Shown here: positions 42,501 through 56,400 of the stretch, piece by piece
Position numbering within the stretch: position 1 is the stretch's first letter
How the letters are laid out: every line of letters begins with the position of its first letter
The notes under the pieces: generated by a model
Databases searched by the model: none
What the model was told of the DNA's origin: nothing
What the model saw: only the letters and a program-made list of their open reading frames with translations
Translations under genes and position numbers: made by a program
Source: Liolophura sinensis
Lineage: Eukaryota > Mollusca > Polyplacophora > Chitonida > Chitonidae
DNA length: 64,000 bases
Direction of reading: 5' to 3'
Assembly (NCBI RefSeq): GCF_032854445.1
Contig: NC_088302.1
Coordinates: 22,827,788-22,891,787 of the forward strand

Positions 42501-44237
42501 TCTTATAAATATTGAGGCGCTTTGCGGATTAGCTCTTGTGAAACATATGTGCACATTGTATACATCCTTACACCTCGATATTTGCTGCGAGCAAACAGTA
42601 CATATTCACTTCTGTTTAATTGCAAATGTAATATATAGCATTCGGGTGCATGATCCCTTCATTTCATCGAACAATTATGCTTCAGTTGTATATGGAGACT
42701 CGTACAGTTATGGTTGATTAGTATTAACTATTTGCATCTAAAATGCCTCTTTTTTGTTCTTTTCGGACATGGCGAAATGCGTGGAATTATGCAACATGCC
42801 TGTATGCAATCAACATTACTCCTTGATCGTCTCCTATGTTAAATACTTCTAATGAGGATCTTTCCAGCTTGAGGTAAATTCGGGTCCAAGCTGTCCAGGG
42901 CCGACTGGTAACATAGTACACTTTATCTGAGAACCATCGCCAATTCGTGACGTGAACAAGAATCGCCATTACATAGGAATATGGACCCCAATACCCCACT
43001 AACCCAGACATCCCCCAATACCCCAACACATTAGGAGGAGAAAACTTGCCGGCCTTACCTGAGTTACAGCGACATCTACCACTGTGATGACTACATCCGC
43101 GGATCGAACATTATAAATCGTTCACACAGATATTGGTAATAAACAAAGGCCGGATGTAACCAAGCTCCGCCTTTCATATTCAACCCTGATTACAGGGAGG
43201 ACGGCTCCAGAACAGTCGCGACAGCTGTTTTATATTTTTGTGGATCAGGCGCATATCACATTGGACAAATATTGATCTGACACGAGCTAATTAAAGCCCG
43301 GAAGTGAAATAAAATAATTTCATGGGAGCCATAGTGCTGATCGTGTTGTACGTCTTAGCTAGCGAATTTTGCCGTGGCAAGCGGCCGCCTGCGAGCAGAG
43401 CCTGTCAGCCTAGACTAACACACAGAGGTCAGGCTGCAGCAAAAACATTCACCACGTGTAAACAACAGAAAAACGGATTAATAAGGAAAATAACAACCTT
43501 AAAAGTACATTAATCAAATGCTCCTGTGAAGAACATGTCGCGAAAGGGCTTTGTTCTTTAGGTGTTGTGTTTTATTGTTGTGCCATTTGAAAACAGTCTT
43601 GGAATTGTCGTGCCTGATGGTATGTTTTTATTCAACAAATGTTCACTCCAATGCCAATCAGTATTCCAGCCACACTGGCAACTAAAGTTTTCCGGGGTGG
43701 GTCCTTCGTCTTCGATTTAGTCCGACTCCACCTAAACATCATTCAGTATTATTATATAGTAACATTATTCACCTGACATCATATCCTCAGTCTAAGGTGA
43801 ATTCTTCATCTAATCTCTTCCAAAAAAAAAGCACAAAAAATATCATATATGGTTACACAGGTTGCTATCAGATGTATCAAATACAGACACATATCCTTTT
43901 CGTCCCTACCCATATATACATGCGTCAACAGGCTGTCTAATCACAATAGCGCTATGCAACAAGGAAAAGTAAATCAAATTACACAAAATGCCATAGAGTA
44001 AAATAGTATGTCGTCAAATCTACTGTATCACATATGGGCACTGTCCTACATTGATCAATAGACTATCAAACCACACAGCCTATATGTATATGGTTGTATA
44101 CATGCATGTAGATTGTCTTCAGATCTGTTCCAATGGCATCATATCATTCTAAAGTATGGCCTTAAACAATAATAGGGATCACATAGAGACACTCTCCTCT
44201 TTCGTTCATATATACACATTTATAGATATCGAATCAC

Positions 44238-44238
<1 letters not shown>
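39584..44238. other. Noncoding stretch
   Basis: No supported gene. A patch at 41.2-41.95 kb is open on both strands without domain signals. No SINE or MITE recognised. Confidence 0.45.

Positions 44239-44320
<82 letters not shown>
44239..44320. repeat. AT microsatellite, about 40 dinucleotides
   Basis: Pure ATAT run. Ile-Tyr ORFs on both strands are by-products of it. Confidence 0.97.
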
Positions 44321-44323
<3 letters not shown>

Positions 44324-47300
44324 GATATGTGTCTACATACATACATATCTATATATAGATATGCGTCAAAAGCCTTTCCTGATAGCTTACCTACGATTAA
44401 TGTCCAAAACAGATTAAATGGGAGACCAGTCGAGCTGTTGGTACGCCAATGAGTTCGGTAAGTCCATTCACTTATACACGAGGTACAGAAGAGTGCATCT
44501 GCTAGTAAGGTCGGCTGCCCAGGGTTGTTTGTGATTACTATGTAAGTGAGTGGGCTGTAGAGGTGCCAGGTGCAATATAGTCGACAGTGCCCACTAGATA
44601 AGTGTACGTACACCATGAAGTCACGCGGGTCAAGTAAGTAAAAACTCGACAGGTGAACTATATGAATACATAATCAATTTGATTTCAATCGCTAATTATT
44701 CTAAATAATTTCCCTCGCAGCGTTTTTTTTTTTTTCGGAATGGTTTCTCGTAGTGTACAGGACCTACGCAGCAAATTGCCGTCCATTGAACCTAACCATC
44801 CGTGACAAATTGTTTCATATAGAGCCGCTAGCGGCTGTAGTCTTCCATCACATTACCATAATTTGTTTATCCGCAAACCTATCTGATAAGCTCCAGGGCA
44901 TCCAACTCCTCGGTGATACATACCTAATTGATTTAGAGGTAGGGGTTAAGGTGATACTGTTTCTGCTGGCAACTTAACATAACTCAGACTATTGACCTTG
45001 CTTGTTCTTACAGATACCAAAGAAGTCAGATTGGCTTTTGCGAAATTAAGAAGGAATCTTGAAAATGGCACGCAGCTGAGCGGAAAAAAGGCTGAGGCGG
45101 ACAACTTCAGATAAAGAGAACATTTAATCCAAACGTGTAGCGGATGATATAATTACATTAAACTAAGATCGCTTACTTTCACTGCGTCCAATTCCTCTAC
45201 TGGAAACCCAGATGAACGCACTTAATTAAGACAATATGCATGTCTTCGGCAAGCATATTATCGATTATACAGATACACTGCAACTTTTAAATGGAATTTT
45301 AAATGGCATTCTTTTCAGGCGACTTCATAACGCCCTCTGATACTCAACTTGTTGCAGTTCCAATGAAAAAGGGATGTTCTAGATGTGATAATGATAATGG
45401 CGCAAAACATCAAACGAAGTAATTGAAAAAAAGTGCAGCGAACAGCATTATTAAATTACATTTGAGTTTATTATAATTTTATGCAGGAATGTATTAGTTC
45501 CTTCTTAATTAATTTACGTATGTTGCATGTAAGTATATGTATAACCCAATTAAGACCTAACTTTTACGTTCGACTTTAGTTGTGACGTACAAGCAAACGC
45601 CTCCGGATATACCCTGATCAGGGGAAATAATGGAGAATTAATTACAGATCATGAATAATACTAGCGGTTTATCAACCAAGAAATCCAGGTGTGATACACC
45701 ATTGATGATTCTAAGATAATAGACGGCAGGTCATGACACCTTTCACGATATATACATGGACAAGTAATCAATAAATAAGAGCGAAAACTTCACGAATTTA
45801 GCTGGGTCTACAAATGTACTCATGGAGCTAGTAATGCCAGCGCATCCCTATAGCACCTGACAGCTGGCCTGAATACTTCTCACGGACCCTAATGATTTCA
45901 TTATCGAGATAACATCTGGAAAGGGTCGGTACTTTAAAGGCATACTGGTCAGACATGACAGAATGCCCCAGTGTCCTACTGCTACAACAATTTAACATTC
46001 AGGAATGATATATGACCGATATTCAAATCAATTTAAGTCGAATCTTCCAAGGTAGATGTATACTGTCCATCAAACCAAGCAACTATATTGAAGAGAAAAG
46101 GCTATTCAGTTTGAAAATGATCAAACATTTCGGGGTCTTAGAGGTCAGAATGACATTTCATGAATATAGGTAATTGTTTTAAGAAACCTGTTATTAATAC
46201 CCAAAATGCTTCTGTGGTGTCAATGCAAGTGCATATAAAATGTGAGGTGTCAGTCGTTAGTTTGTAACGTGATGACTTTATAAAGAAAGCATGTCGTGAA
46301 TTCCTATATGAAATGACCCTATAATGCGCTGCTTAAATCAACATAGCATGCTGGGCTTTGTATAGTTTATTTTGTTCAGCAGTCAACTCGATGTCTGATG
46401 ATATGATTTAAACAGCTTTTTTTCTTAAACGAAGTCTTTGACATATTCCTGATTTATGCAGGGAATTTGTACAATGACATGACAGTCTTGCCTCTGGTGA
46501 AATTCTGAAGATGATAAAAAAAAAATGTTTTTTTTTTTTTTTTGCAGAATGACTTGACGCGTAAGAGCACTCTTGTTCGCTATGTTTTACACTAACACAC
46601 TCCGTCATACCAGGCCGTTAAAACTAACTGGTGAAAGTGACAGAGTATCCTATCGGGAGTTGGCGATAGACACGGCAACTTTAGACACGTGGGACTGCAC
46701 GGAGTTACGGAAGCACAGCGCCACATGCGGCGAATTTCAGTTGTACACCAGCGGCGCACAGTACATATATAAACTGATAGGCTCACTTACACTAGAAACT
46801 GTTACGTTTGGGACATAAAGAAATGTGAAAAAGGTTTCATATTTGTACACAAGACAACCTTAATATGTCATCAAAGTGATGACCAGTTTGCGGGGTTTGA
46901 AAAAAAAGCAAAAGAGAAAAGAAAATCGAGTCTATCATGCATCATTAAATTAATATTTTAAGACGGTATAGTCTTCAGTTTACCCTGAAGACTACCATCG
47001 CTTGCTAAAACTTTACAAGTTGCTCAGGGGCGTTACATATTCGTAGCAGTATATTTATGAAATATTGTCTTTATATACATCACTTATGTCCAAATGTCAT
47101 CATTTTCATCCATCATCATTAGCTTCCTCAGTTATATCGCCATTATCTTCGTCTTCATCATCATTCCCACTGCATGCCATTGACGTTTAACGATTGAGAT
47201 CTTGTCCTTGTTGAAACAGCTGACTGTAGGCTACTATTAAACTGGAAACTACAGCGTGTAGCCTGTTTGCAAGTTTGTCTCGTCTTCCATGCATGCAGCA

Positions 47301-48149
47301 CTCAGTAAATTTTCTCACATAAAAAAAAATCAGTTTGCATGTAATTAAGATTTAAATAAACAATATTTGACATGGAACCCAATCATTGAAATTTTTACAA
47401 GACTTTCTCTCCCATTACAAAAAAACAAGATGGGTGTTTCTATATACATTGACGCTGATATATACTAAATATTTACTGGTCACATTAGGACAGTGGATCT
47501 TAACAGATAAGTAGATGGATCGGAATTCGAAACACGTCGACTTACAGTAAATAGTCTAAAACACCGTCAGAACACTAATCAGCTTTTTTAGCGTTTCTGC
47601 CTGACTAAAACAATATGGAGATAAAGATTCGGGCATTTTTTTTTCTTCTTGCTCTTAAATAAAATTGATGTCTATGCTGATGATAATCTGATTAATTAAT
47701 TAATTTATGGGTAAGGCAAAGGTAATCGTTTGAAAGCTTAGGCGATATTTGAATTGTCTAACCTGGGGGATATAGATTACGTGTATACGTTACCACTACA
47801 GTAAGATGAAGCACGGAAATGTGTATATGTGATGTAAAACTGCATGTAATTGACCTGAACATTTACATGATGTAAGAGACAAGCAAGTTTTACAGATAGA
47901 TTTTTTTGTACCTGTGTGAATTACTTAATCAAGCATGACACACTCTGGCGTCAACAGCTCCTTAGTAACATTTCTATTACTATCCGTCGCACTGCGATGA
48001 CCGAGAGATTAGATCTCTTATACCTCTTAATGATTTTCGCCACAACACATCTGAAATATTGCCTATGTGGCTGTAAGCCATATTAATCATTCATTCATTC
48101 TTAATGATGGGTGGAGAAAGTCGTGAACGAGGGATAAAGACATTTAATC
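44321..48149. other. Noncoding stretch
   Basis: No gene or repeat family recognised. Simple tracts only (poly-A near 46520, TCATCATC-rich near 47095-47170). Confidence 0.5.
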
Positions 48150-48345
48150 ATTATAAGAAACAAGATTCGGGTTCAATCCTGACCTTTGACTGGCAGTTGG
48201 CAGATCCCCCCACACACGCTGTTTATAGAGGCCTTGCTGGATAACAAATGATTGACGACGCTCGTGCGTCCGCTTGCGCAGTCTAATGTGGAGAAAAAAA
48301 ATTCTTAAGTACGAAGCGAAACACCAATTTAATACATAAATAAAT
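48150..48345 (+). mobile_element. Decayed SINE related to SINE-A
   Basis: B-box-like GGGTTCAATCCTGACC, an unrelated-looking body, then the tail AATTCTTAAGTACGAAGCGA, AACACCAATTTAATAC and ATAAATAAATC, which parallels the SINE-A tail with several changes. Confidence 0.6.
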
Positions 48346-48349
48346 CAGT

Positions 48350-50087
48350 TAGGCCTATATGTCTTCGTCCGGCGAACAACGTATGAGTGGAATACAGCAA
48401 ATTCCGGTGTGAGTATATTTGGCTGGTGTCAGGTCTGACTTGTTCGGTATGCATGGTGATTTAGTACAGCAGCACTATATATAAGAATCACAACGATTCA
48501 TTTAATTTTTATTTCCGTAAATAATATCAGCAATAATAAATTAAAACTTTCTGCATTTGTTCCACTGTTCTGCAAATTAAGTACGCTAAACCACAAGTGA
48601 CTCAAGTGGTCTTGGCACACTGCTAGTTATAAAGCTGACGCTTTTAGAAAATGTATCACTTTCCGCAAAAACCTACAACAGTTGGCCTTGTTACAAAAAA
48701 TTTATTCATTCGGAAAATTCCTTTCTCTTTTACTTATGTCGCTTCTCCCTGTGAAAGGTGTTAACTATAGAGCCATTTATTTCCCTTCAAAGAACAGAAC
48801 GTAAAACCGAACAGATGTTAGCGTGTATTTCTCAACAAAAACTGTCAACACGTTCTTGGTTTACACGTACAACTTAGGGAGAACACCATTAAACCGGTAT
48901 CTAAGCGTTTATCATCATCATTCCATTAGGGAGGGTCCATATTTCGCGAAACAAAAACGGTACAAGGCATGTGGTAAGACGGGCCTACTACTAAGCCAGA
49001 GATACCACGGAATCAAGGCGACAAAAGAACACATTCAAACATTTTTGATTTCATATCGAGTATTTGTAAACATTACTTATCACAAAGTAAGCGCTCCAGG
49101 ATAATGGTATATTCACAGAAACACGGAGATACACTGTTCACGTTATCTTAACGGTATACGCTTTCAGCGTTGAGTGAGACACGCCGACCACGTGGTTCTT
49201 GGAGCTGTCTGCCACCCAAAACACCCAAACGTCGGCAAGGATCTCCGGGAGGGTTTGTTCCACGGCAGAGATAAGGCCTGATGTCGAGTGACAGCCGCTG
49301 ATGAGAGGTGTCGGACACAGTGCCGTAACAAGCCACAGTGCTCGATCGCATTGCGATAAAACGAGGCTGTTACACTAGCCGTCTGATGATGTTATAGAGG
49401 ACAGAGTAGCCATGCGTACTGTTCACATATCAAGTGTCCACGCCCCTGCTTCTCTGGCTTACGTCTGTCAAGTACTGTGTCCACGTTCATCTGTGTATGT
49501 TTACCTGACTGATCACATGTAAGAGAGGAATGTTTCTCTAGAAAAACCGCCAATATTCACATCGAATGAGACAAATGACCAGCTTATTCCTATCCATGTT
49601 GTAGATGTATTTGCACATATCCAGCTTAGCCAATAACAACGCCAGCTTGTGGTCAAACGTTTTCAACTTCATCGTGGAAATGTGCACTAATATATGAACA
49701 GCGAATAAAGGTATACATATAAGAATCCTTTTACAGTGCAAGCGTGCTTTACAAATAGCACTGTCTGGCCAAGAGATTTCTAAAAGCATGCCTGGTGGGG
49801 AACATTAATAAATGTATGAGCCGCTTCATGATCATGACCATAAGCGAAATATTCAGGGGGAATTTTGTTAATGCAGTATACGTCTACTGTTTATTCCAGG
49901 CTATCTATATGTGACAAAACTCTGCATACCCACCAACACAAATGCGAAGCTAAGTATACAGTAGCTTCCCAAGCAGTTGCGCTTAATTGTTGTCGTAAAA
50001 ACGTATCATACAATTAAAAGTAATCACAAAGCGATGGCCAAGTAAGTAAGGCGTCCATCTGCTTGAACGTTGTGGCCGAAGGATCAC
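48350..50087. other. Noncoding stretch
   Basis: No gene recognised. Short ORFs on both strands lack domain signals. Confidence 0.5.
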
Positions 50088-50323
50088 CACGCTAGCGATG
50101 CGCAATGACACAGGAGCCTCCCACTAATGCGGTCGCAGTGAGTTCAAGTCCAGTTAATGCTGGCTTTCCAGCCGTACGTGGAAGGTCTTGTAGCAACTTG
50201 TGGATGGTCGTGGGTTTCCCCCGAGCTATGGCCAGTTTTCTCCCACCGTAATGCTAGCCGCCACCGTATAAGTGAAATATTCTTGAGTACGGCGTAAAAC
50301 ACCAATTAAACAAATTAAATACA
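50088..50323 (+). mobile_element. SINE-A copy with decayed head
   Basis: ACAGGAGCCTCCCACTAATG, AGTTCAAGTCCAGTTAATGC, GATGGTCGTGGGTTTCCCCC, ACCGTATAAGTGAAATATTC and GTACGGCGTAAAACACCAAT in order. The tRNA-like A-box region is barely recognisable. Confidence 0.9.
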
Positions 50324-51217
50324 AGAACATTCAATCAAGTCAAACACGTTTAACACTCATTCGGAATTGGCGGAGTGTCATAACTAGGGTCAGTGGCATG
50401 GCATTATACTTATAAAGCATGCAGCACTTTAAATTAACATGACTGTATGTTAATGTAAAGGTGTTACATGAGGTGTTACAGAAATACGATTGAACGTAAG
50501 TTAAACCCATGCAAGGAAACACATGATCTGTGGCAAGGGATGTGGTGGAACCAAACAGACACGGAGAATGTTGCACTCAGTGAAAGACAAATGAAAAAAA
50601 TGAGAGTGTTAGAGCCCAAATGAACTTAAAACACGTCGCTATTTTGAGTTCCAGTTTGCAAAAACATTACATTGACAGACATCTAAGAGATTCGTTGGCA
50701 CTATCTCAAAATGTCCCGTTCCTTTAAACTTCCTGGTGTTTCTCTCTATTGCTCTAGCACAAGACGGCTCAGAAATGCTTGTCATCAAACATAAAGATAA
50801 ACCTCCACGCGAATATGATTATAGAAGGTTCACAGAAATGATTGACCTTATTCAAAAGATAATTCAACATCTCTGAGCAAGCACTGACACAGGGGAGAGC
50901 TGCCACAGTTGGGTGACATGTCAGCCGCGGTATTGTGCGAGGGACTGGTGGGAACATAGTGCAAACAGACAGTCATCAGAGCCATCCGTTGTAAGCAGGA
51001 ATCAATACTGTATCGGGCTGCCGCTAAAACTTGACAACACAGAAGAGAAATCCAGCGTGGGATGTCCAGATAGTTGATACATCAAATAACGAGCATCCTC
51101 GCTTACTTGATGGCCAACGTCAAATAAAAGCGGGACCGTTACCCAATGAGACACAAGAGAAAACGTAAAGCAGGCATGCTGTTCTATCCCATGATACACA
51201 AAGGTAACACGTAAATA

Positions 51218-51470
51218 CACTAAAAAAAATAATCTGTAATTTAACACAAAGTCTGTTATGTGAGTAATGCTATAATGTATTCTGTTAATGCAACAGATTA
51301 TTCTGTTAAACACAACACACATATTATGTTAATTCAACATCACCGTTCTATTAAAGTAACAGGAAACTGTGTTGAATGTGACACAATATTGTGCGATAAT
51401 AACGGAATTCATTCTGGCATAACTCGAACAACAGTCTTTCTGTTAAATTTAACGTTTAGTTTTTTGAGTG
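51218..51470 (+). mobile_element. MITE family 1, copy 2 (253 bp)
   Basis: The left end CACTAAAAAAAATAATCTG and right end TTTTTTGAGTG form the same inverted termini as the copy at 9996-10253. The interior shares AATGTATTCTGTTA, CAACAGATTATT.TGTTAAA, TGTTAATTCAACAT-type and ATAATAACGGAA-type segments. TA precedes it; CA follows. Confidence 0.85.
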
Positions 51471-51584
51471 CATGTGTACTAGACTTCCACATTATCAAGA
51501 AGGCATGTTGCAAACTTAGAAACTTGATGATTTATTGTAACGCCTCATTTTGTTAATGTGATTGAATGTTAAATGTGATGACAA

Positions 51585-51744
51585 CAGCCCGGGGGAAACC
51601 CACGACCACCTGCAGGTTGCTGGAAGACCTTCCCACTTACGGCCGGAGAGGAAGCCAGCATGAGCTGGACTCGAACTCACAGCGACCGCATTGGTGAGAG
51701 GCTCCTGGGTCATTACGCTGCGCTAGCGCGCTAACCGACTGAGA
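51585..51744 (-). mobile_element. SINE-A 5' half (3' end missing), inverted
   Basis: Starts abruptly at CAGCCCGGGGGAAACCCACG and runs through AGCATGAGCTGGACTCGAAC and ATTACGCTGCGCTAGCGCGC to CTAACCGACTGAG. The tail half (about 100 bp) is absent. Confidence 0.88.
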
Positions 51745-51985
51745 ACCCTGATTGCGGTAAACTGACAAGAGGTCGTATTTCACCGGTAACGTGTGACCAT
51801 TTGCCTATTATCACACTGTCGTCGCTGCTCATGGTCATGGGTTTCCCCCGGGCTCTGTCCGGTTTCCACCCACCATAATGCTGGCCGCCGTCGTATAAGT
51901 GAAATATTCTTGAGTACGGCGTAAAACACCAATCAAAAAAAAAAAAAATTCGTCGCTGCTCTGGTTTTACTCTCTATGCTGTACG
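51745..51985 (+). repeat. Dispersed repeat family D, copy 2, interrupted by a SINE
   Basis: AACTGACAAGAGGTCGTATT, TCACCGGTAACGTGTGACCA, TTTGCC and ACACTGTCGTCGCTGCTC, then a SINE-A tail insertion, then CTGGTTTTACTCTCTATGCT. Removing the insertion and one copy of its duplication restores the order seen in the copy near 57.0 kb. Confidence 0.8.
51831..51949 (+). mobile_element. 5'-truncated SINE-A with perfect 12-bp target-site duplication
   Basis: TCGTCGCTGCTC occurs at 51819-51830 and at 51950-51961. The inserted piece contains only the 3' part of SINE-A (CATGGGTTTCCCCCGGGCTC through GTACGGCGTAAAACACCAAT) and ends in a poly-A run. Confidence 0.93.
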
Positions 51986-52087
51986 TCCTTAATTATATTA
52001 TACGCCATAAACCATTTTGATTTAATTTGCTGCTACATGTATTTAAGCATTTTCATGATTAAGCACTTAAGCATTTCTATGAGTTGG

Positions 52088-52200
52088 AATAAAACCCTCA
52101 CTTAGCCTTGGTAAAATGACAAGAAGCTGTATTTCCCTGATTACGAATTATCACACTTCCTCGCTGCTCTGTTTTTACTCTCTGTGCTGTTGTCTTTCAT
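52088..52200 (+). repeat. Dispersed repeat family D, copy 3
   Basis: AATAAAACCCTCACTTAG, ATGACAAGAAGCTGTATTTC, GATTACGAATTATCACACTT and CCTCGCTGCTCTGTTTTTAC then TCTCTGTGCTGT. It lies only about 100 bp after copy 2. Confidence 0.82.
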
Positions 52201-52704
52201 CATATAGTGCATTTCATTACGACAAAGGTCTAGCCTTCCTACAGAATGACGCCTCAGCAGAGGGACTGCTAACAACAAACTTGGTTTTAGGTGTCTATTT
52301 GCACACGTTAAGACATTAGGCTCCCAAAACAAGCCCAATTTCACAGTGTAATTTCGGTCGGGAACCCAACACGCCCTTTGTGAGGTGTTGACCAACGCTA
52401 AGCTTGGCCGTTGTCCGCGAATGTCGCGAGGCGGGTGAAGGATCCGCTGACCGGTCTTAACTTCATGTACCTGGGGATTAGCACAACAACAACTACTGAG
52501 CTGACCACCATTCTCCACATTGTATCAGTCGGCGGCTGGACCCGAGGCGCCTTCGTGACTGCTGACCAAAAGGCAGGTACGTCACAAGCCGAAGTCTGGC
52601 TCGCGGGACTTTGAGGATTCGGAGTTTTAATCTTTGGCCTGTAACAGATTATTGAGTCCAACAGGCATCGTGTTTGACTTTAGTACATCTAGAGAGAAAA
52701 GCGT

Positions 52705-53405
52705 GAGGTTAAAGGGTGTAGATCTCAGTACTTCGTACAGTATGGACTTGGTCAGGAACCAGACTTAAATCAGTTCGTGACAAAGTTAACTTTATAGAAA
52801 ATGTACGTTAAGGCGTGGTATACATCTGTCTTTTCCGCTTTAGATTATGATGTACTCTTTTACTTAAAAGGGTCACAAAATCTTACCCGTATCAGCAGTT
52901 TAATACAACAGAAGTTTAACCAATGAATGTGATTGTATTTGTAAGCAACTGATCCGGATCTCAGTGTGTATTTATGATGTACACTCAAGTCAACTTTTAC
53001 TCAAATCCTAACAATATCTTTGATAATTCAACAGTTACAGGGTTAATAAAAGCTTGACCAGTGATGTGAAAGTAGCTTTGAGCGTAGCTGCATACATATA
53101 ATCTACTGCGTCCTTCATCCTGTAAGTTAAAGGGTGCACATCTGTGTACTTATTGTAATGTAAACGTTGACACCTGTAGGAATGAAACTTATATAAGTTC
53201 GTGACAAAGGTACAGAGTATTAAAATATATTATACGACACGATAAACTGTCTTTGTCATTTGCACTTGTTATTAACACTCATGCCAACTTTCACTTAAAT
53301 CTGTAACAAATTCAATAGTTAGAGACAATAAAAGCTTGACCAGTGGATATGGCAGTCTTTAGAAGTAGCTGTAAAGGATCTGCTTCGTCCTTCGTGGACG
53401 GCTCA
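52705..53405. repeat. Diverged tandem duplication, about 420-bp unit
   Basis: Two units in direct order. Each starts with GTTAAAGGGTG, then CAGTTCGTGACAAAG-type (AAGTTCGTGACAAAGG in the second), CAACTTT.ACT.AAATC, and AATAAAAGCTTGACCAGTG, and ends CTGC.TCGTCCTTC. The first runs to about 53122. The second is about 280 bp, with internal deletion. Confidence 0.7.
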
Positions 53406-56400
53406 TCCTTCGTGTTCATAGATGCCAAATCCATTCGAGCCTTTGGTCGCTACAATTGATAAAACAAATCCGCACACTGACTTTTGTTCTGAGAAAATCT
53501 CGGAAAATCTCGGAAATGACTGTAACGTGATCAATTAGCCTTGACATCCCATTTAAACTTTAATCTATCTGGTCACCTGGGAAGCTGACCGCGGGAGGTA
53601 TAGGACGGACCAGATTAAGGGACTTCAATCGAAGCCAGCAGTTTTTGGAGTCGCAGAGCCGCAGCAGGCGGCTTTCTGCATTTCTTGAGATTTTACCAGA
53701 TCTTTGGCTGATTAGAAATACTTGTAGGCTGTCTGGTGGGGGGCTGGATCAGCATCCAGGGTTGTTATAAACAGAATTCACTCCAAGGGACCTGAAGGCT
53801 GGAGTCCGAACAAACACCGGGGATTGAATGCGATCCTGTGATCTGTAGTAGAAGATGCTGTTCTGGCAAACAAGAACGGTGCAGCTAAACGAGCGAGTAA
53901 CGGTAAGAGCGCGAAGAAAGAAAACACGAGGGGGAATGTGTCAGTTTGCCATCCTAGCTAGCCATTGTCTCACATATACCCATATATATCCCATCACACG
54001 GGAATGTCGCGTACGTACAGAGCAGCCGGGAATCGTCGCACGGTATACACACTGTCATTCTTTTTCGCTCTCATCGGATTTGGGATTTGTCATCAGTTAA
54101 CTTGCCTGGGCCCTTTGGCCCTGAGGTCAGTGACTGTTGGGCTAAGCGAGAATAAAAACAGGCTCTGAATTTCATCCCCGTCGCAAACAAGATGTTCGAT
54201 CGCTTAATAGAAACAGAATTCTGAGTCAACAAGGTTGTGGATCTGGTGCATTATACAATATAGATCTTGTTTCTTTGCGTATACCTACATGTACAATACA
54301 GAGAGAAAGCGAGTATACGACCAATTGTTATACTTGGATGCAGCCATCGCTGTAGAAGGTTGCAAGAAAATACATTATTCAGACAATCACAGACACTTAA
54401 GTAGCTTGAAATAAGCATGGAATAACTTGGAATATATTTTGACCTTGTCAAAAGCAGCAAAGATCTGAGAAACGAAATTAGCTAGTCTTTAACAAAATGG
54501 ACACAATCTGTTGGTAATATAGCTCTTAATCTATGTACATCAGAAGGGCTGGTTAGATTTGAACAGCCATTCAACGCGATGAGATATAAGCTATTTTAGG
54601 CAGGTAAACATCAAACAAGTTTATGCTAATTAACTTATTATACACATTCCTACTGAAAGTAATTCAGCTAAAAATATGAACATTCACTAAACACTTCTTC
54701 AAAATAAATTTGGTCTTGATGTATGTCAGCAAAATAATGTGTTTCCATTTCCTTCATTTCTCAATGAAATGGCAGATATCGATTTGTTTTACAAATATGT
54801 CAGTGGGTCACGCCCGTTAGCTGTGGAATGAACGTGAGCTAAACCAGACGGTATAGGGACGACGTTTTGTTCGCATTCAAAACACAAAACTAATATTCTG
54901 ACAATGAAAAGCAAATAATTATATCGTAAATGCACCCTTGTCTATTTCTTAAGTAACCAAAATTCCTACCTTGTTTGCAGGATAAATAATACCGGCGTCC
55001 GGTTAATTCAAAATGAAACGCCAGAGAACTGTATTAAAATGCTTGTTTGATGCTACGAAAAAAGCAGTGAGATTAATTTGTCATTGTGCACCTTTAACAC
55101 ATTTATAAACTTTATGAAAAATGATTTTAATGGGAAAAATCGTAAATGAGTACAGAGTACACATCCTATTTAATCTCATCGACATATCATAAGTATACAT
55201 TGTTGATACCCTCGTTGCCTTGCAGATTCCAATGTTTTCAAAGAGCATAACATCCACTGTATAGCAAAAAGAATGTCTGTGTGTTGTTTTACAGAAAGTA
55301 GCATCATTCGAAAAGCCCCACGAAAGAATCAAAGGACAAATATTCCACGTTGTAACGGTGACGGCCATGTTTTTTAATCAAGCCAGGTGGGGACTAATAT
55401 TGACTTCCCTCCCTCCACGTGACCTGACTGTCGTCTGCTTTCAGGCCAAAACCGACGCTATTCTCACGCCATTTCGTGCCCAGATACAAACAGTTAATTT
55501 GCTACTTTGAAAACGCAAATAATAGCTAATTAGGTGTTAGCTGATTAAATATTAGGACACAGGCCAGGCCGAATCGTTAATATGAAATAATTAAAGTCCT
55601 CGTGAAAACTCCTGTTAGTTGAAGGCATGATTAATCGGGACCTTCACTTTGGTTTTATTCTAATGAATGTATTTAAATGGCACAACATGCTCAAGGTTAT
55701 GTTATAACGAAAGCTGGGGGACTTTGTAAATTAAGCAGGGAATTATTAGTATATCGTATGCTATCACCCAAGACTTAAGAGTGAGAATTGCCTACAGAAT
55801 TAAAAGCATAACCCCCAAATAACCCTACAGGCCTATTCACTTTGGTTTAAGAGAAGTTTAACATTGAACTGTTTCCCGCGTGCAATATGGGCTCAGCAGA
55901 TGCCAAAGTGGCCAGGCTGAGTAGAAACTGTAAACTTTCGCCCCAGCCTAAAATGTAGACTATCAGATGTCCGAATGGTTGGCATAGTACAGATATCCGG
56001 GGTTAGATAGCGACAGTTCCCCCCTGCGTATGCAACATACCCAGAAACAATGTCGGTTGAGGATGGCCGAGGAATTAATGATGGCAAATGTCACGTCGCT
56101 AATTAAGCGATCTACTTAAAAGGTTCCAGAGTTCGCTGTTACAGCTGAGTGACGTGCCGAAAACCGATAACTGCTGACACGTTTACAGTCCTGTGATAAC
56201 CAACGTAGCGAAGTAAAAGCGAAGCAGCTGACCACCGATATCTTACAGAGTTGTGTGAGAGGGAAAAGAATCCTTTATGTACCATTAAAGGCAACAAATG
56301 GCTTCAGAATAAAAGGGTGAAGGATGTTTAAGTGCCAGGTGGCTGTAATGCGATAACTATGTTGCACGTCGCCTTTACTGAGTGGCCAGGCTTACATGGA

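Noticed and set aside
44156-44616. ORFs of 98 and 136 codons on opposite strands with long Ile-Tyr runs
   Set aside because: They are translations of the AT microsatellite and have no other coding signal.
52141-52661. Overlapping ORFs of 67-125 codons on both strands in a more GC-rich patch
   Set aside because: Open on both strands with no recognised domain, and part lies over the family D repeat.
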